Of a stretch of DNA of 64,000 nt, positions 12,301 to 27,300 are shown in pieces. The notes under the pieces were generated by a model. That model did not search any database, was not told the origin of the DNA, and saw only the letters and a program-made list of their open reading frames with translations. This DNA comes from Liolophura sinensis. Taxonomy: Eukaryota; Mollusca; Polyplacophora; Chitonida; Chitonidae. Location: assembly GCF_032854445.1 (NCBI RefSeq), contig NC_088303.1:15881501-15945500 (forward strand). Reading direction: 5' to 3'. Made by a program: the position numbers and the translations under genes. Each line of letters opens with the position of its first letter. The first letter of the stretch is position 1.

Positions 12301-15300
12301 ACTTTAAAAAAATACATATCAGAGGTCAAAGGTCAAGGGACTGATTGTCCCAAACTTACAGCACCCAACATATCACTTCTGCCAAAACAGAGTGTTTGTG
12401 AATTTTCTCGAATTTCACAACATATGTGCAACATTTTGTTCCCTTGTATAACAGTTACATCTGGTGTTGCCCCAATCATGATGCATACCAGACAAAAAGG
12501 CACACCATATCTTTTCCATAAAGCAGGACATGTCAGCGGGATAATCTCTGTTTGAATGTGGAATTTCACAACTGTCCCTAATGTTGTCACAGAGACGCAT
12601 TTACATAGTTTGTATTATCAAATGCCAATGTTAGAACAACAGGATAAACATAGAAAATTGGGTCATTTGAAAAAACCTACAATGAACGCTACGTCAAAAA
12701 GCATGGACAATTTAAACCCAAACCTGATCATTTTTAGAGCAATGCAGACCACTTCTGAATGATGGCTTTCTTGAGTAAGCTTTGCTTTTCACTCAAGCAT
12801 CATCACCTAATTACTGCCTAAAACATACACTATAATACACAGTTTGAGCAAACTACAACCTCATATGCAGTATTTTCCTCAATTACCATTACAGCTGTTA
12901 AACACACACAGCTGTGTTAGGTTGTGGTTTGTGTCTACCAATTATTTAAAATGCAGCTACCATCAACAGACATTTGATCATTAGTTCATCCCATCAAATA
13001 TTTCCCACATGTTATATCCTAGGTTGTGCTGAAAATCTGTTTGACAGACATGGCATTCCACAAATGTTTTACAAGTGTTGGATAAACAGTTAGCTTTTCC
13101 TGGGAGTCTTTTTTTTTCCCTTCTCTTCCAAAACAGAACACCAGGGCATATCTTTTTCCTAACAAAGTATTGCTTAGTCCACCCAGAATGACTATACATG
13201 GCAACTAACTGTGTAGGGTGATGAGGTCAACATAGTGAAAACAAACTGAGGAAATGACATAGCAGGGTCTGAATCATATCTGAAAACAGACCTATGTAAA
13301 TCATTAGGTCAAGAGTTAATATTTGTGAGTGTTTTCATAGGAAGGTTATTTACTTCTACCACTGATACCTTACATCACTGCATAGCTGCATTGTTTCTGA
13401 TTAAACACTGGAAGTATCTATCACATGCAAACATGGCTATTCCCACCATGATCTTAACAAGTGATATCCGGTGTTAACATGTGATCAGTTTTTAACTTCT
13501 TTTCGTCACAACTGGTATCTATCTCATGGGATGAAAATCCCACTCAATTCTTAAAATGAATTTCCTTCAAAATAACAGGAGCTGACAAGTGAACACAAGT
13601 ACCCCTGATATAAAAAATAATGCAATCCTCGCTTTGAAGTGTGCTCTAAATCCAAAAGAAATTCAAAAAAAAAAGAAAATTAACTTTGTAGAGAAACTAG
13701 TGGAAAGGTTAGTTTTTAATGGTGACAATACTGCATGGTATCAGGTGAGTAACCTGTATTATTATATCTCACTTAATTTATTGTTCTCTCATTGGATATT
13801 ATTAAGTCATGTGGGGCTCGGCATTTTCTAATGTTGCACGCTGTGATGTCATTAAAGAAACAAATGCAATGAAGCGCGCTAACCATCCTTCATTTTTTTG
13901 TGGCATCTTAGGTAATTTCCCCTTCGTATTGTATTACGTCACATCTGCCATCTGCTTTCAAAGTCGCCGTTTTGACAGTTCCTACTTCCCCACCCTAACC
14001 CACTCACATGTGGAAACATAATTATTAGAGTCTTGAGTTATGGGTTATCCGGTATAATGAAACAATTATTATAATTGTTACATTATGCGTGCTCGTCACG
14101 TATCACCTGTCTTAAGCTGACAAATCACGATATTCCACTCTAAAACATGCAACAATTGTATAATGTCTTTAATGCATAATATAGTCAGTGGAAATCTGCC
14201 TGTGTTACAATAAATGAATTAAGAAGAGTATGTTCTGAGGATTTAGAAGCCAGGGTGTAGGGTAAGAGAGTTAGGGAAGGGAAACACTGCTGTATTTGCC
14301 CTAAAATTTCATTACTCCATTTTCTTCAGTTCAGATCACCTTAACAGGGTGTTTTCAAATTTGTTTACAAGGTAGGATAATATCTATATAAAAAAATGCA
14401 ACTTTCAGGACCAAAAAAACCCAAAACATTTTATGATTTTTCTTTGCCAGTAAAAGTTAACCTAAGTGAAATTTTTAGGGCAAATGCAGTACACATATAT
14501 ATCTCTGCATAGAAATCAAGCTAGCTCCACTGGGACCTGCATCTGGTGATTTGAGATTGGATGTGTAGGAACCAGAACACAGGTTCAGTCTCTTCTGAAT
14601 GTCTGGAACATTAGGTGGCAAGTGGTTCTACCAAGTTTCCTTGTCAACTTATTGATAAAAGTCACATTACCAAGGTCACAGGTGGAGTGGTTATACAAAC
14701 AAGGGGCTCATGCACAGGCTTTCTAAACAACCCAACCCAAAGCCTTAATAAAAAAGCAACCACCTGTTTGGAATCTCTGCAACTTGTGTAAGTCTCTGAA
14801 GCCTGGCTCAACACTATCAGTGACAGATTTCAAAACAAACCTTATCATCCAGTGTGAAACCTCAAAACATACTGGTTATGATATATGGTGTGAGATCTGA
14901 CACAGCCCAAACAATCTTGGGCAGTGTTAGGAATTCTGTATGCCTCAACTGACAGGTTAGCTAGAGGTCTTCTACCCACTGATTAGCAGACATAGGGGAG
15001 ATAGCCCTATTACAGAACTGGCTATAGCCCTTCAAGCTCTCTGAAAACCTTTCTAATAAAAAAGGGCTTCCTTAAGGGGCCAACTCCACACTGATAAACC
15101 AAACTTCATACTGCTAAAAGAGAAGAGATTAGGGAGCAAAATTTGGAGGTCTTCATGTCAAGTTGTTCAACCCCATACTTGATGCAACCTCATAGCTGGT
15201 TATGGGACTCGTTGGTCTAAACCTAACCAGATTGTAAATTTTGCTGCTTGAATCTTATAGTCTTTCCCACTTTGAATTTTATTTATAATCATTTAATGTC

Positions 15301-18300
15301 ACAAAAATATATTTGGCTTCTGGGAGAACGTATTACACCACCTGACCAAAAACTCATTTCTTAATTGTCAAATCTGTCAGAAAGACTTGCTTCATATTCT
15401 GGGCAACATTCAACAGTGGCAACTCAAATTTTAAAGATTTTATACATACTAAACATTTTAATTAATGTTACAACTGGATGTTTTCCATTATCACGTTCAT
15501 GTGTTCCCGAAAGATTCAATGAATAAATTTGAAATATGTATCATATTCATAAGTGTGCAATATATGATAATTAGCATTTTTCAAGTGATGCATTTGGAGG
15601 GATTCTAATCAATTCATCTGCCTCACAGGGCCACTTAAAAGTTTTTGTGAAGTTTGATTGTAGTTTCTTACCAGAAAAAAAATGTATGTGCTGGCATAAA
15701 AAGTATCATTTTAAGGTTATCATGTACATCTGAATATGCATTTTTACACACCAAACTCAAGCTTAAATAGAGTACAACAAGTCTGATGCTAATATGTGCA
15801 TGTATAAGCACCAATACACTTTGGACTCTACACAAACACATTTGGAGCCCTCCCTCCCTCCCCAGCTTACAGCTATCTACAACCCAGAGTTCAGGCTGTC
15901 ATTTTATAATTCTCACACAGTTTGATACAGTTACAGCTTGGATATGATGTGGCATGAAAAATAATATGTGCCTCTCTACCTCATATATTTGACATGGGGC
16001 AGAAATCATATGGAGATATGTTAAACAATACAAGAGCCCTGATGCTGACCATATGTCTTTTCCAAGTTCATGATGTCAACTGAAAAACCCTAGCTGGCAG
16101 GAAAACCAGAGAGGCCAATACTCAGCTCTCTGTCTACTGTTTACTTAACTTAATCCAGTTACACAAAATGTCAAGACAAATAGACCATTTTATGGACTAT
16201 GATGGATTCATCACACATTTCCCCTCTACATTTTACACAATGGTTTCCATCTTGTGCTCCACACACCTCATGACTAAGCCAATCCACCCTTGTACTAAGT
16301 TAAAGAATCGCATGTGAAATGACTTAATAACTATACACAGCCCCCCAAAAGTCACACAGGCTTCTCACTGGCAGTTGGTTCCTTTTGAAAGTCTTCACAA
16401 GCTAACTGTCTTAAGAAAAAAAAAAAAATGTTCCACTTGTTTCTTAAATGGAAGGTGGCTATAACCCATATGGTTAACATTAGCTGTGTTGCTATAGTTA
16501 CCATGCAGGGTGCACCAATTAACAACTTAGATATCGGGTTAAAAACTTCAACATGTCAAAAGGGCCTGTGACTAGTATATGTGTAATGCTCAACAAATGT
16601 TCAAATCAAAATTCAAATGATATCGAGATTTCAATTAAACAGACTTTTTTTTTCCAAGATTAGCTAATACACATTTTAGATTGGCCTCCAGTCACAATGC
16701 GAAAAGAAATAGTTACTAGCTTAGAGCTGGAAATCCTGAATTTTTATGAGTAATGCAGGAATGAAGTAATTTATTGGTGGGGTTTGTATCCATTCAAATT
16801 TCATCGCCACTCTTGGCTACACCTAATAAATCTATTTTTCACACCGATACAAAAGATCGGGCCAAGATATGGTGTCAGCTAAAGGACAGACAGGTTACTG
16901 TCAGTGGTCCCTACGTCATTGTCTGAGCAGATAGAGGATCTGGATCTCCTATCATCATCCAGGCGCAACATTAACCAATCACAGCCATTTATACTTCACC
17001 AATCAATACCAGCTCAACTTTAAATAGTACCAGAGCAATTATTTTCTGCGACAGATAATTTATCAGTCTATGACCCTTGGCCGACTCTAATATCACTCAT
17101 ACAAATACATCTAAAGCGGAACTGGGGATTTTATGTCAGGAGGTGTTCATGTAATTTGTCGGCAACAGTCCAAGCCGAAGTATCAAAGTTTATGATTACA
17201 AAACCATAAATAGTTCAGTCTTACCTTTCCTAAAAAGTGTTTTCGATAACATTGAGCAGTCTCGTCCGTCTCCAGTTTCACCTTTGATGGACTTGTCTGT
17301 GGAATTATGGGATTGCCATCACTGTCTAGCTGACATTCATGTTCAGAACCATCCTGCCAATATCCTCCACCAGGGGGCAGGACTATCATCGGATATGGGC
17401 CTGGTTTCTTTAACACCTAAAATAGAAACGAAACCAATATTCATACCTAGCTACTCCTCATAACAGGGCTTTTATACATTTGAAAACTTAACATGTTCCA
17501 TGATTGTTCTACTTCAGTGCTTCTAAAACAACTATTTTTCACATGATATTAACACAAGTGTAGTAGATCACCTTAGAAAAAAACACCAATACCAAATAAT
17601 GGGTTATAATTTCTTGATTTACAAGCACCAACAATATGATGGAATATTCATGAAGGTCTACAAGGTCTGTGAAAAAAAAAATGAATGGATAAAAATGACA
17701 AACGACTGTATTTTACTGGTATTTACATGTGACCATATTCTAGCTATCACAATCTGGTCACTACAGGCTCTTACTCTCTATGCTGTATTGATTTTCTAGA
17801 TACTACAAAAGCATGACTTTTATACACTCAGAAGATGACAGAGTATATGATACAAACATTTAAGATCATATCATTCATGAGAGAGGAGACAAATCTGACA
17901 AAATCAAGCATCAAAATTATCCTTAATCACATGAATGCAGATAGAGCAGCCAATCAATTTTATCTAGTTTGGGCACAGAAATAGAACTGACTAAAGAAGT
18001 TCGAACACCCAAGCCAATCACCTTCTTTTTAGCTCTCTTAACTGTTGCTATTTTGGTTAAGAGTCTTTGTTTCACTTTAAATTAGGAAATGGCAAGCACT
18101 TTTATGACATAAGACAAAACAGTTTGACAAAGACTTTTAAAAATATGCCACATTTTAACTAGATTCCGGCTAATGGCAATATAAATGGACAGGGGGCAAG
18201 GTCAACTAAAAATACAACTGGGGTGTCAAATTTAATCTAGGCTATTTGCCATGGCCAGAGTGGCCCAGGAGGCCACAGAGCGGGGATGGGACAGATAAAC

Positions 18301-21300
18301 CAACCAGGCCCAGAATGCTACGGCTGGAAGAAAATCAGTGTGAAGACGTTAGAGAGCAATGGATGGGTCGCCCATGCATGTGGCTGTCCTCAAGATTGAA
18401 TTTAGCGATTTAGGAATCTTAAAAAGCTTCTTGCTACACTTTCTGAGGAAAACAGAACACCAAGATCAGAAGCAAAAAACAACACAGATTCCTTAATGTT
18501 GTAAAGACGACAAAAAGGCTGAAGTATCAGACTATATCTTTCCTGCACCTTGGGAGATGATTAAATTAAAATTAAATCTAATTTGTGGGCCTGTGGTTGT
18601 GGTCCAATACATTTTGGACTTGGAGCAATAAATCTTGACCAAAGCTAATCAAGCGCTTATTTCTGACCTCAATAAATTTCCTGATCAAGTTTGGGCTGTG
18701 CTGATATCGGGCAGTTGCCTTGTATTCAGGAAGCTATTCTAAAGGTTTCCACAGGAGACAGACATTGATGTGAACTCGACCTATTCCACTCAACGCTGCA
18801 AATAGCATTACTAGTGATATTAATCTAAATTTTCTGAGAAATTAATGGTTGAGTAGAGAGGAATGAGGTTAGCAGCTTGAGCCTTGAAGAAAACATTCAA
18901 GATGGCTACTATTTGTCAGACTGTCAAAGACAGTAACACAGTATCATGTTTGTGAAGTTGGGATAAGATCTCAACAGATCTGACCATCTGGACATTGGAC
19001 TGGACAAAGCTGACCTGTTCAGGAAGTCATAACATCAATGTTCCTTGAATTTGGAGGGTTTCCTGTCAACTATATTTAGCTAGACATCCGCCATCTCTAA
19101 TTTTCTCCTTAGTTCTAGTGATGGAGAATATTTGTCTCATTAAGCACAAGAATAGGTTTCTAACCTTTTCACAATGGTCACACAAATTACGAATTCTGCC
19201 ATATCATCTATGAATAACAGCAGCAGTCTGGACACCACTGATGGCAAAATAAAGTACTGGTGGGGAGAACACATATTCTCTCTCGTTCTGTACAAGGGCT
19301 TAATGTTCACATATTGTTTAACTTTCAACATGCAGCATTTGTAAAAGCTGTCAGCTGATCTTTTGATTGTATTGCATCATCATCATCATCCCATCTGGAC
19401 ATGAAACAACATCATGTGATAGGATATAGTTTTAAAACACATCCTCCATTGTTGGTATAAAAACAATGACCTTTTGATCATTCTTGCAAACTTTCTACAA
19501 GGGGGGTGGGGGTGGGGGTGAGTTGGGGGGAGAATCCCGATGGAATAAAATCTTGAACGAAAAATGCAGCCATATGTGTGTAAAGACAGCTATTTTCTTT
19601 CAACAAACATCAATTTCATGAAAACACAGGTCTACAGCCTAAAATGAAAGACTGTGTATCAAAGCCATAAATGTTCTAACACATAGCTCTTGGAGGTTTA
19701 AATGTTACATACCGATGCATGGTTCAATATTCTGCTGAGAGATGACTGGAACATGACAGATTTAAGCTAAGAGCAATCCTGAGCAGTTCAACCAATGGCC
19801 AACTGTAACTTTATTCTGCAATCATGTGTTCTCTCTTGTACCGATCATCCCAGAAAATCTTCTCTGCTTTGGCGTTCTCACGCTGCAAATTCAGGGCACC
19901 TTACTGCTCTACTGAGATAAGATTTTCCATCTTTTCTGGGAGCTAAACAGCTTAATACCATTTTGTTCTGGTAATGAATTTACCAACTTCCTGCCTAGAT
20001 GGGTAGTTCAAGGTGAGGGTGAAACATTGCCAGAAGTTTATAACTTAGTCAACTTAGTTTTAGAATGACTGATATTGATGCCATTTACTGACATTTCTGA
20101 CTACTCTTTATCATCCATAACTAATGAGGTATCAATAAAATTTATTTACTCACAAAAAGTCTCCATTATGTTTTTGATAAAAAGTTGCCACCGCTGTAGC
20201 AATACTTTTTGGTTCTATTGTGACTACAAAAGTACACCCAGGTAAACAACATAAATATATAACAGATGAATATTGGTACATAAATCCTTACCTCTTCCAC
20301 CAACTCTTGATTAGTTTTGGGTTTGTTTGAAGATTTTGGTGTTGTTGGAATCTAGATAATAAAAAAGAATAGCAATTAGAACAAAAGTGAACTTTCACAT
20401 TACAAGCTTAAGGATACTGATAATGATTGTTCTTACACGCAAATATTTGGACCATGTCTTATTCGTCTGCTTATTTTAACTACTTCTCTACATGGACAGG
20501 TAGCAGTGTACATTGCCCCAGGCTAATTAATGTCATAAAAGTTCATTTTTGGTGTTTCTGTCCTACCATAACGGGCAAACTGGGTAGCCATTACCAGAGA
20601 CCCAATTAGATCATACTCGCCAGAACTCTCCCCTTTCAGGAGGTATGTTTGGTAAGATTCACAAAGAACCCATTTTGAAAGCTTTTATAAGTACATGTTC
20701 TCTATTTTTGGCCACTAAAGCCAGACATTTTCATGGGCCAAAGAAACACATTACAGAATCTATATACCTTGGCCTTTGCTAGAGATAAAATGTGAAACAA
20801 TTTGTCTTATGAGAGGGGGGAAGATACAGTATGGATTCCCTGAGGATAAAATTTGCAGCACAGAACTTTCACATCATAATGGAATTTAGTGTTAATATAT
20901 TGACAACATAGAAAGAAAACAAACACGTTATTTTTAAGCTTTATATATGGTGCAAGGAATTTCTTCACACCCGGACATTTTATTATGTAATACCTGTAAT
21001 TTAAAAGTACTTTTTGAAGACAATATAATTTGAAATATTATTCTAATGTATATGATAAATGGGATATTATATGAAAATCATGGAACACAAAATGACAGAC
21101 AGTAACAGCCCCACCAACATGCTACTGGTACGAATGAGTGAAGTGAAAATCAAAACTATTCAGTATTAGTTTCCTGTTAAGTGACATTAATCTGCATGCA
21201 GCCAGTGCTATGTTACTGATTAGAAGGACAATCCAATCAAAAAAACTCTTAGGTAAATGGGTACATTCAAGCTGAAATAAATGAGGTTGTTTTTAAAATC

Positions 21301-24300
21301 AAACACTTTAGAAATTATTTCATGTGAATATTTATATCTATAAATATATATTTGTTTTCAAATCATTTGTGAAAGAGTCATTTATATTGTTTTGATTAAA
21401 GCACCATACATAACATGGTGACAAAAGGTGTTTTGCTTCAGTCTCATTTTTAAATCTATTTGTGCATATGTTTTCGACATATTCGTGATATCTCAAGGTG
21501 TCTCTAGTATTGAGATCATAAAGGAATTATTGCCTTGGATGTCAGCAGGGATTACGTAAGTGAAGCTCCCCCCCCCTCCCCAATGTGGTAACAACTTTCT
21601 AGCTGCTTTTACTCTCCAAAACCCTGCAGGTCTCAGTGCTAACCAGCGTTGATATGGCGCCAGACATCTTTAAATTCCATTTCCACATCATTTTCTATTA
21701 CATTTTGCCTCATCTTCTAACATGACATCTGAATCTTTAAAATATTTTTCACCCACAGCCATCTTTGTACAGGCAACATCTGAAGCATCCACGTAGTGCA
21801 CGTCATTGGCTCAACTCAAATATTAATCATATACTAACTTCCAGGTAGTGATGAACTCCTATTCACTTACTTATGCGTTGTAACATTCCTGACTTTCCTT
21901 TGTCATCATCAGTAATAACTCCTCAGTAATGAGAACTTTGCTAGCAGCCAGTTCTTTTTTCTTGATAGGTTTTTGTCCTTCTCACTTCACCCCGAATCAA
22001 GTAACTAATATAAAACGGACATGCCGCAAGGACTGTAATTACGATGTAGATAGAAATGATTGCACCCGACAGGATTATGGCCCTTGGCAAGACTGTCTTC
22101 GGTGTGTGTCCACAAATAGCCTCTAATAACTTTCACACCCATAGGATCTTTGGGTTACCTATACTCATTAGGTACTATTGCCTTTAACCTAGCGCATTTC
22201 CATATCATGCTCCATCTCACTGTCCCTTTAACAATTACACTGCTCAAAGGACTGAAAGCTTGACAATCTTGTGATCAGTGAAGTGACGGTAAAAAGGTGT
22301 ATTGATCAAAGAGGATTGGATATTTCTAAAAATAAACAATGTTCTTTCACAAATAAACATTTCGTTGCAAAACAACCTTTCTTTCGCCAGTAAATGATGA
22401 TTTTTATTCGTTACATCTGGATTTATATGTAGTAAGCCTAAAGAGTTGAATAACCTTTTTGGCTGGCTTTGGTATTGATGTCTATAATTAGCGCCATTTT
22501 GTTTGTGTCATGTAAAGGTAAGAAGGTTCCTTTGGACATCACTGTTACTTTCGTGCTGCTTCACTGAACTAACATGTCACCAACCTCAGAGTGACACCAG
22601 ACTGAATGACACACAAATGCACCTGACCTATTTTTGCTTCTTATGATTTCAACTTAACCAGCAGCCAAAATTTACCACTAACCAATAGTTCTTGAGAGCA
22701 GCCTGATGGGGAGTTGACAACTGGTATTTGACATACAAAATTTACAAATAAAAACAACTTTATCAGTTTCTGCATTACTGATATAATCAGTACTGACATT
22801 TCATCTTTATAAATAAATATAATTTTCTGATCTCTTGACTTCATCATCGGGACATTAAAATACAGGGGTTAAATCCCAAACACAGAGGCCACAGATTCCA
22901 TAACTCACACTGTATTGTGTCTGGATGAGAAGAGGAGATTTCGTACTTTAAGTATGGTGTCAGCTTGTGAGAAAATAAATCAATAAAAGCAGTGCAGTGC
23001 TTTAGAGCAAGCTATATAATATATATAATATACTACACACCTCACAGTGCTAAGTGATGACGACATGTCCAGCTCAGGTGCAAATGAGGAAGCAACTGAC
23101 ATTTGATTTTAATATAGCACTAAAGTTTCCTGTTCAAAATGAAGATGTTGACCATGCATCATTGACTGCAAAAGAATGCAGTGTTTAATCGTGAAGTATA
23201 TGTTTACACTCAGATGTTAACGATCCATATGGTTACTTTACGCCTACTTGGCCATGGCTTACTGACTGATTACCGATACATACCTCCTATTTATTACCTC
23301 TCTACTGTAATACACTAACCTGGTTTAAATCTACAAAGCTAGGGAGACCATGCTACACACGTCTGAAATCAATGCCACTATTTCTTTAATTTGGTGTCAA
23401 TAGTGTGATAAATTCTGAGACATGAAAGCCATAAGAAGAATGAACTACATATAATAAGGTTATTGTAATATAATGCATTTTATGTCACGTATGTTATTTA
23501 ATTACACGTATAGAATAATGTGAATAAATCAAGATGAAATATCACCACATGAAATAATGATGTTCTCTTTGAGGAACTTGGGATTACTTTGGTTGCATAA
23601 ATGTTGTCATGCTTGTGCAAAAAACATAAAACTGAAAACATGATGTACATGTTACAAGACACTAAACTAAGAGAATATTTACTGACACCGGTCAGTAATG
23701 ATGTGGGTTAATATAACACTGGCAGCTGATGAAGATGGTGGTGGCTTGGTGAAGTGCCCAGGGAGAAAATGCTGGCAATATATATCTTGTATGTGCTATA
23801 AACAGGCAGGGAAGCACACTGTAGTGTGGTGAGAGACAGACAATTGCTTCATAATATCCTCTTTACAATAAATCTAAACCTTTAAGCATAAAATTGAACA
23901 AAATTTCTAACCTTCCATCTGTTTAAATAAGAAGAAAGCTAAAATATGAAGTTCATCATATAAACAACTGAAAATTTGCATAAAAATATTTTTATTTATT
24001 TTTTTCAGATTTTTTTTTGTGTTGAAAGGCATTCAAATAATCGAATGATATGGAACTCTGACATCACATCACCTTTTTTACCTAACATTCACTTATTGGG
24101 AACATTACTTCAGTAATCTTTTACTCAGGTAAAAAGAGTTATTTCAACAGTCAGTGTCATGATTAGAGTTGGACAAACTTCCTGTGATGTCAGAGTTCCT
24201 AACCTCTGACAGTATGCTCCAAACAGCCCACCTTAGAATTCAAATATTTGAGTGCCTTTAACACTTTTCACGCAAATTTTAAAAAATAAATGAAAGTATA

Positions 24301-27300
24301 TGTATGCATAGTTTTACGTGGTCTACTTAGTGATGCCTACTCCAATTTTTAGAGGTCTTTTCCTTTAAAAACTATAATGAAAATTTTACTTGGGCTTGTT
24401 TCCTTGAATACGTGACACAGAAGCAGCCAGGACAAATGTTGTGTTTAAAGGTGATCCAAACAAAGCTTAGCTTGTTGAAAACATATCTTTTCCTGATATG
24501 CCACACTATATGTATTAAGGACATTGAAGAAAGAACCTGTTGTAAATGAGTTCAGCAACTGGTATCATGGCGTGATAAAAATGTCTAAATACTATTACTC
24601 GCCACTTATGTGATAAAGCAAGAAATCATAGATGGATACGATGAACTCTGAAGTTTTAACAGAACATTGATAGAAATATTACTGTTCCTCAGATCAAACC
24701 TTCATGTATGATGAGGCAAGTAGAAAAGTTACGTGTTATAAACCAGAGTATGTGACACACATATACACTAAAACACTTTGAAAACGCATATTGTAATTCT
24801 TCAACCTTTTCGTATGTTTGCAATATGTTTATTCAAGCATGTTCTGAAGGAGGTTTTCTGTGTTGAGTGATAAAATTATACTTTCTGTGAAGCCCTGAAA
24901 ATGGCCAATCCAACCAATGTAGTTATGTCTCACAAATCAAATTAAAAATGTGCATAAATTTCATTGAAAGTTGCTCTTTCACATGCAAAAAGGTTGAGGA
25001 ATTTGGGTAACTGACAGACAACCAGTGGAACCAAAACAAGCTTCTTATTACAGGAAATCAGGTTTATAATTTAAGAAAAATCTCTTTAATTCTATGACAT
25101 GCACTTTCAAGGTATGTCAGCATAAAAATGGGACATAAAAGGGGAGTTCACCACACCATACTGTGCCACAAAAGGACTTTGTCCAGCCGTATGAGAAAGC
25201 AGGTAAATATATATATATATACATATATGTGCTAAATGATGTTGAATGACAAATGAATGACTGAGTGAAAGCACAAGCAATGGATGGAGGTCGGTCACAT
25301 GACCTCACCTTTGACTGAGGCATGGTGCAACGCTGGTCCTCGTAACGACGACTTTGATATTTGACAAGAGTGTCAAAGAAATCGGGACCCTAGGATGCGG
25401 TAAACAAGGTTCATTACGGGTAAGAATTCTTAGGTGAATATTAGTTACCAGGGTAACAATCCATGCATCATTAACGACATTAAGGTGGGAAATGGTAGAA
25501 GAGAATGTTTTACTTTAAGCTTTGGCTAAAGTTATGCTCTACAGGGAAATTATCGTCAGTTACAACAATAGGGATTGCGAGTGACAAAGAATTTTGTGAT
25601 GTTCATAATGTTAAGGAGATTAATACAGAAGTTGTCAACTAAAATTTGGTACACTGTTACTTCGAAAAAAACCAAAAAAAACAACAACTACTAATTAGGA
25701 ATAACAATTTGGGATAATTATACTACAAGCAAATGTGTTACGTGGTGGTAAAAACAGTATTGCATAATTAAAAAGTCAACACAAAGATATGGTGCCTATA
25801 CTGCAAAACTGATTGAACAGCTGTTTTCTATCCCAAATTATATCAGCAATATTAGAAGCTCTGACAAAGCCACCATTGGTTACAATAGTTAGTTCAAAAT
25901 TTGCTCTATGTCCCAGAGAAAGCTGTGTTAGTGTGTTTTTCTGCTGGATTTTTACCTTGATGAATGCTGACATGTCACACCTCTGGTCATCAAACCTCTT
26001 GCTCTGTATCCTCTCAAGCATTTCAAATAAGTCATTGTGCATCTGAAAAAAATGAAACAACATTAAGTAAACACAAATTTAAATGTGCACGCTTTAAAAT
26101 GATGGTCATGGTTGTTTAGCTTGTGTAGATGGCTTGAGAATTAATTAGTATAATTAAGAGAAACTTCAAAAAGTCCCTCAAGACAGCCAATGTGTTTACA
26201 TCAGTCCAGGCAAGCCAGAAGAACTAGCATAAGATAACCGATAAAACATCTGGGACATAATTATGGAATTTATGTGGAGAACATGGTAAATTTCATAAAT
26301 CATATCATGTGACAAGTTTCAGTGGAGTAACAATTTTGAATTAATAAGCCAATTACTTACTTAAAGAATGAAAATCAGAACTTGACTACAAAGTGGTCAT
26401 GTTTTGTTATTTGACTAATTGGTATTACATAGTATATTTAGGAATACAGGACCTATACTAAAGTGGCAGATGGTCAGGTTTTCAGGTTTCATGGATCGTC
26501 CTCTGGCAAGTAAGTGACAAACTTTCCAAAATGCGATATGCACATATTCACCCACAAACTCAGCTAGCACACTGTGTACCCAAATGCCTCAACCTTTTCT
26601 TATGTCAAAGAGCAACTTTCAGTGATATTTATGCACATTTGTAATTTGATTTTGGAGACAAAACTACATTGATTGGACAGTTTTTACAAAATGTAGACTC
26701 TTATCAGTATACACAGAATAATGCCTTCAGAATATGTCTGAATAAACACCTTACAAATGTGCAAAAAGGTTTCATCTTCAGTCAAGTTACGGGAAGTGAA
26801 GTAAAATTGTTATTTGTGGCCTCACGCATAGTTTGCAACTAAAATGGTGAAAGTTATTCCCAGCAAAACTTCCTATAGAATCTAGGGCCTTAACAGAGTT
26901 ATTAGCAGCTAACTGTCACTGAAGCCCTGAAAACAGTAGATGTAAGGGAATTGAGTATCTTATGTGCCCTCGTCAGTTATTGAAAGACAAACGTGTTAAT
27001 AACCTGGCCCCTATCTACATTCTGAAGCAACTGATCAGAATGAAAACATCTACATGACATCTGTTCAAATTGCACTCCTGAGGCTAAACTCTGTACTCCA
27101 GGGAAGTATCATATTTACTTGGATTGGGCGCTACAAGAACATCTCTTCCTGACACTAAATTTACTACAGTTCCCAGACATTTGCCTCACACATGAATGTA
27201 TGGTTGACCAGACAGCCATTTCCCTAGGCTGTATAACAGCACCACTGGGAATGCTTTTCTCCAAGTTTCATGCATTTTTAAAGCAGAGAACTTTATTTTC

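Larger units (their letters stand above)
9796..17224. other. Intron 5 (7.4 kb)
   Basis: This intron lies between exons 5 and 6. It contains two tandem arrays (10022-11010 and 11690-12014) near its 3' end. I see no convincing coding exon in the remainder. Confidence 0.85.
20352..25308. other. Intron 3 (5 kb)
   Basis: It contains a plus-strand small ORF (21929-22126), a fold-back element (23975-24298) and a TIR element (24796-25002). Otherwise I see nothing coding. Confidence 0.8.
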
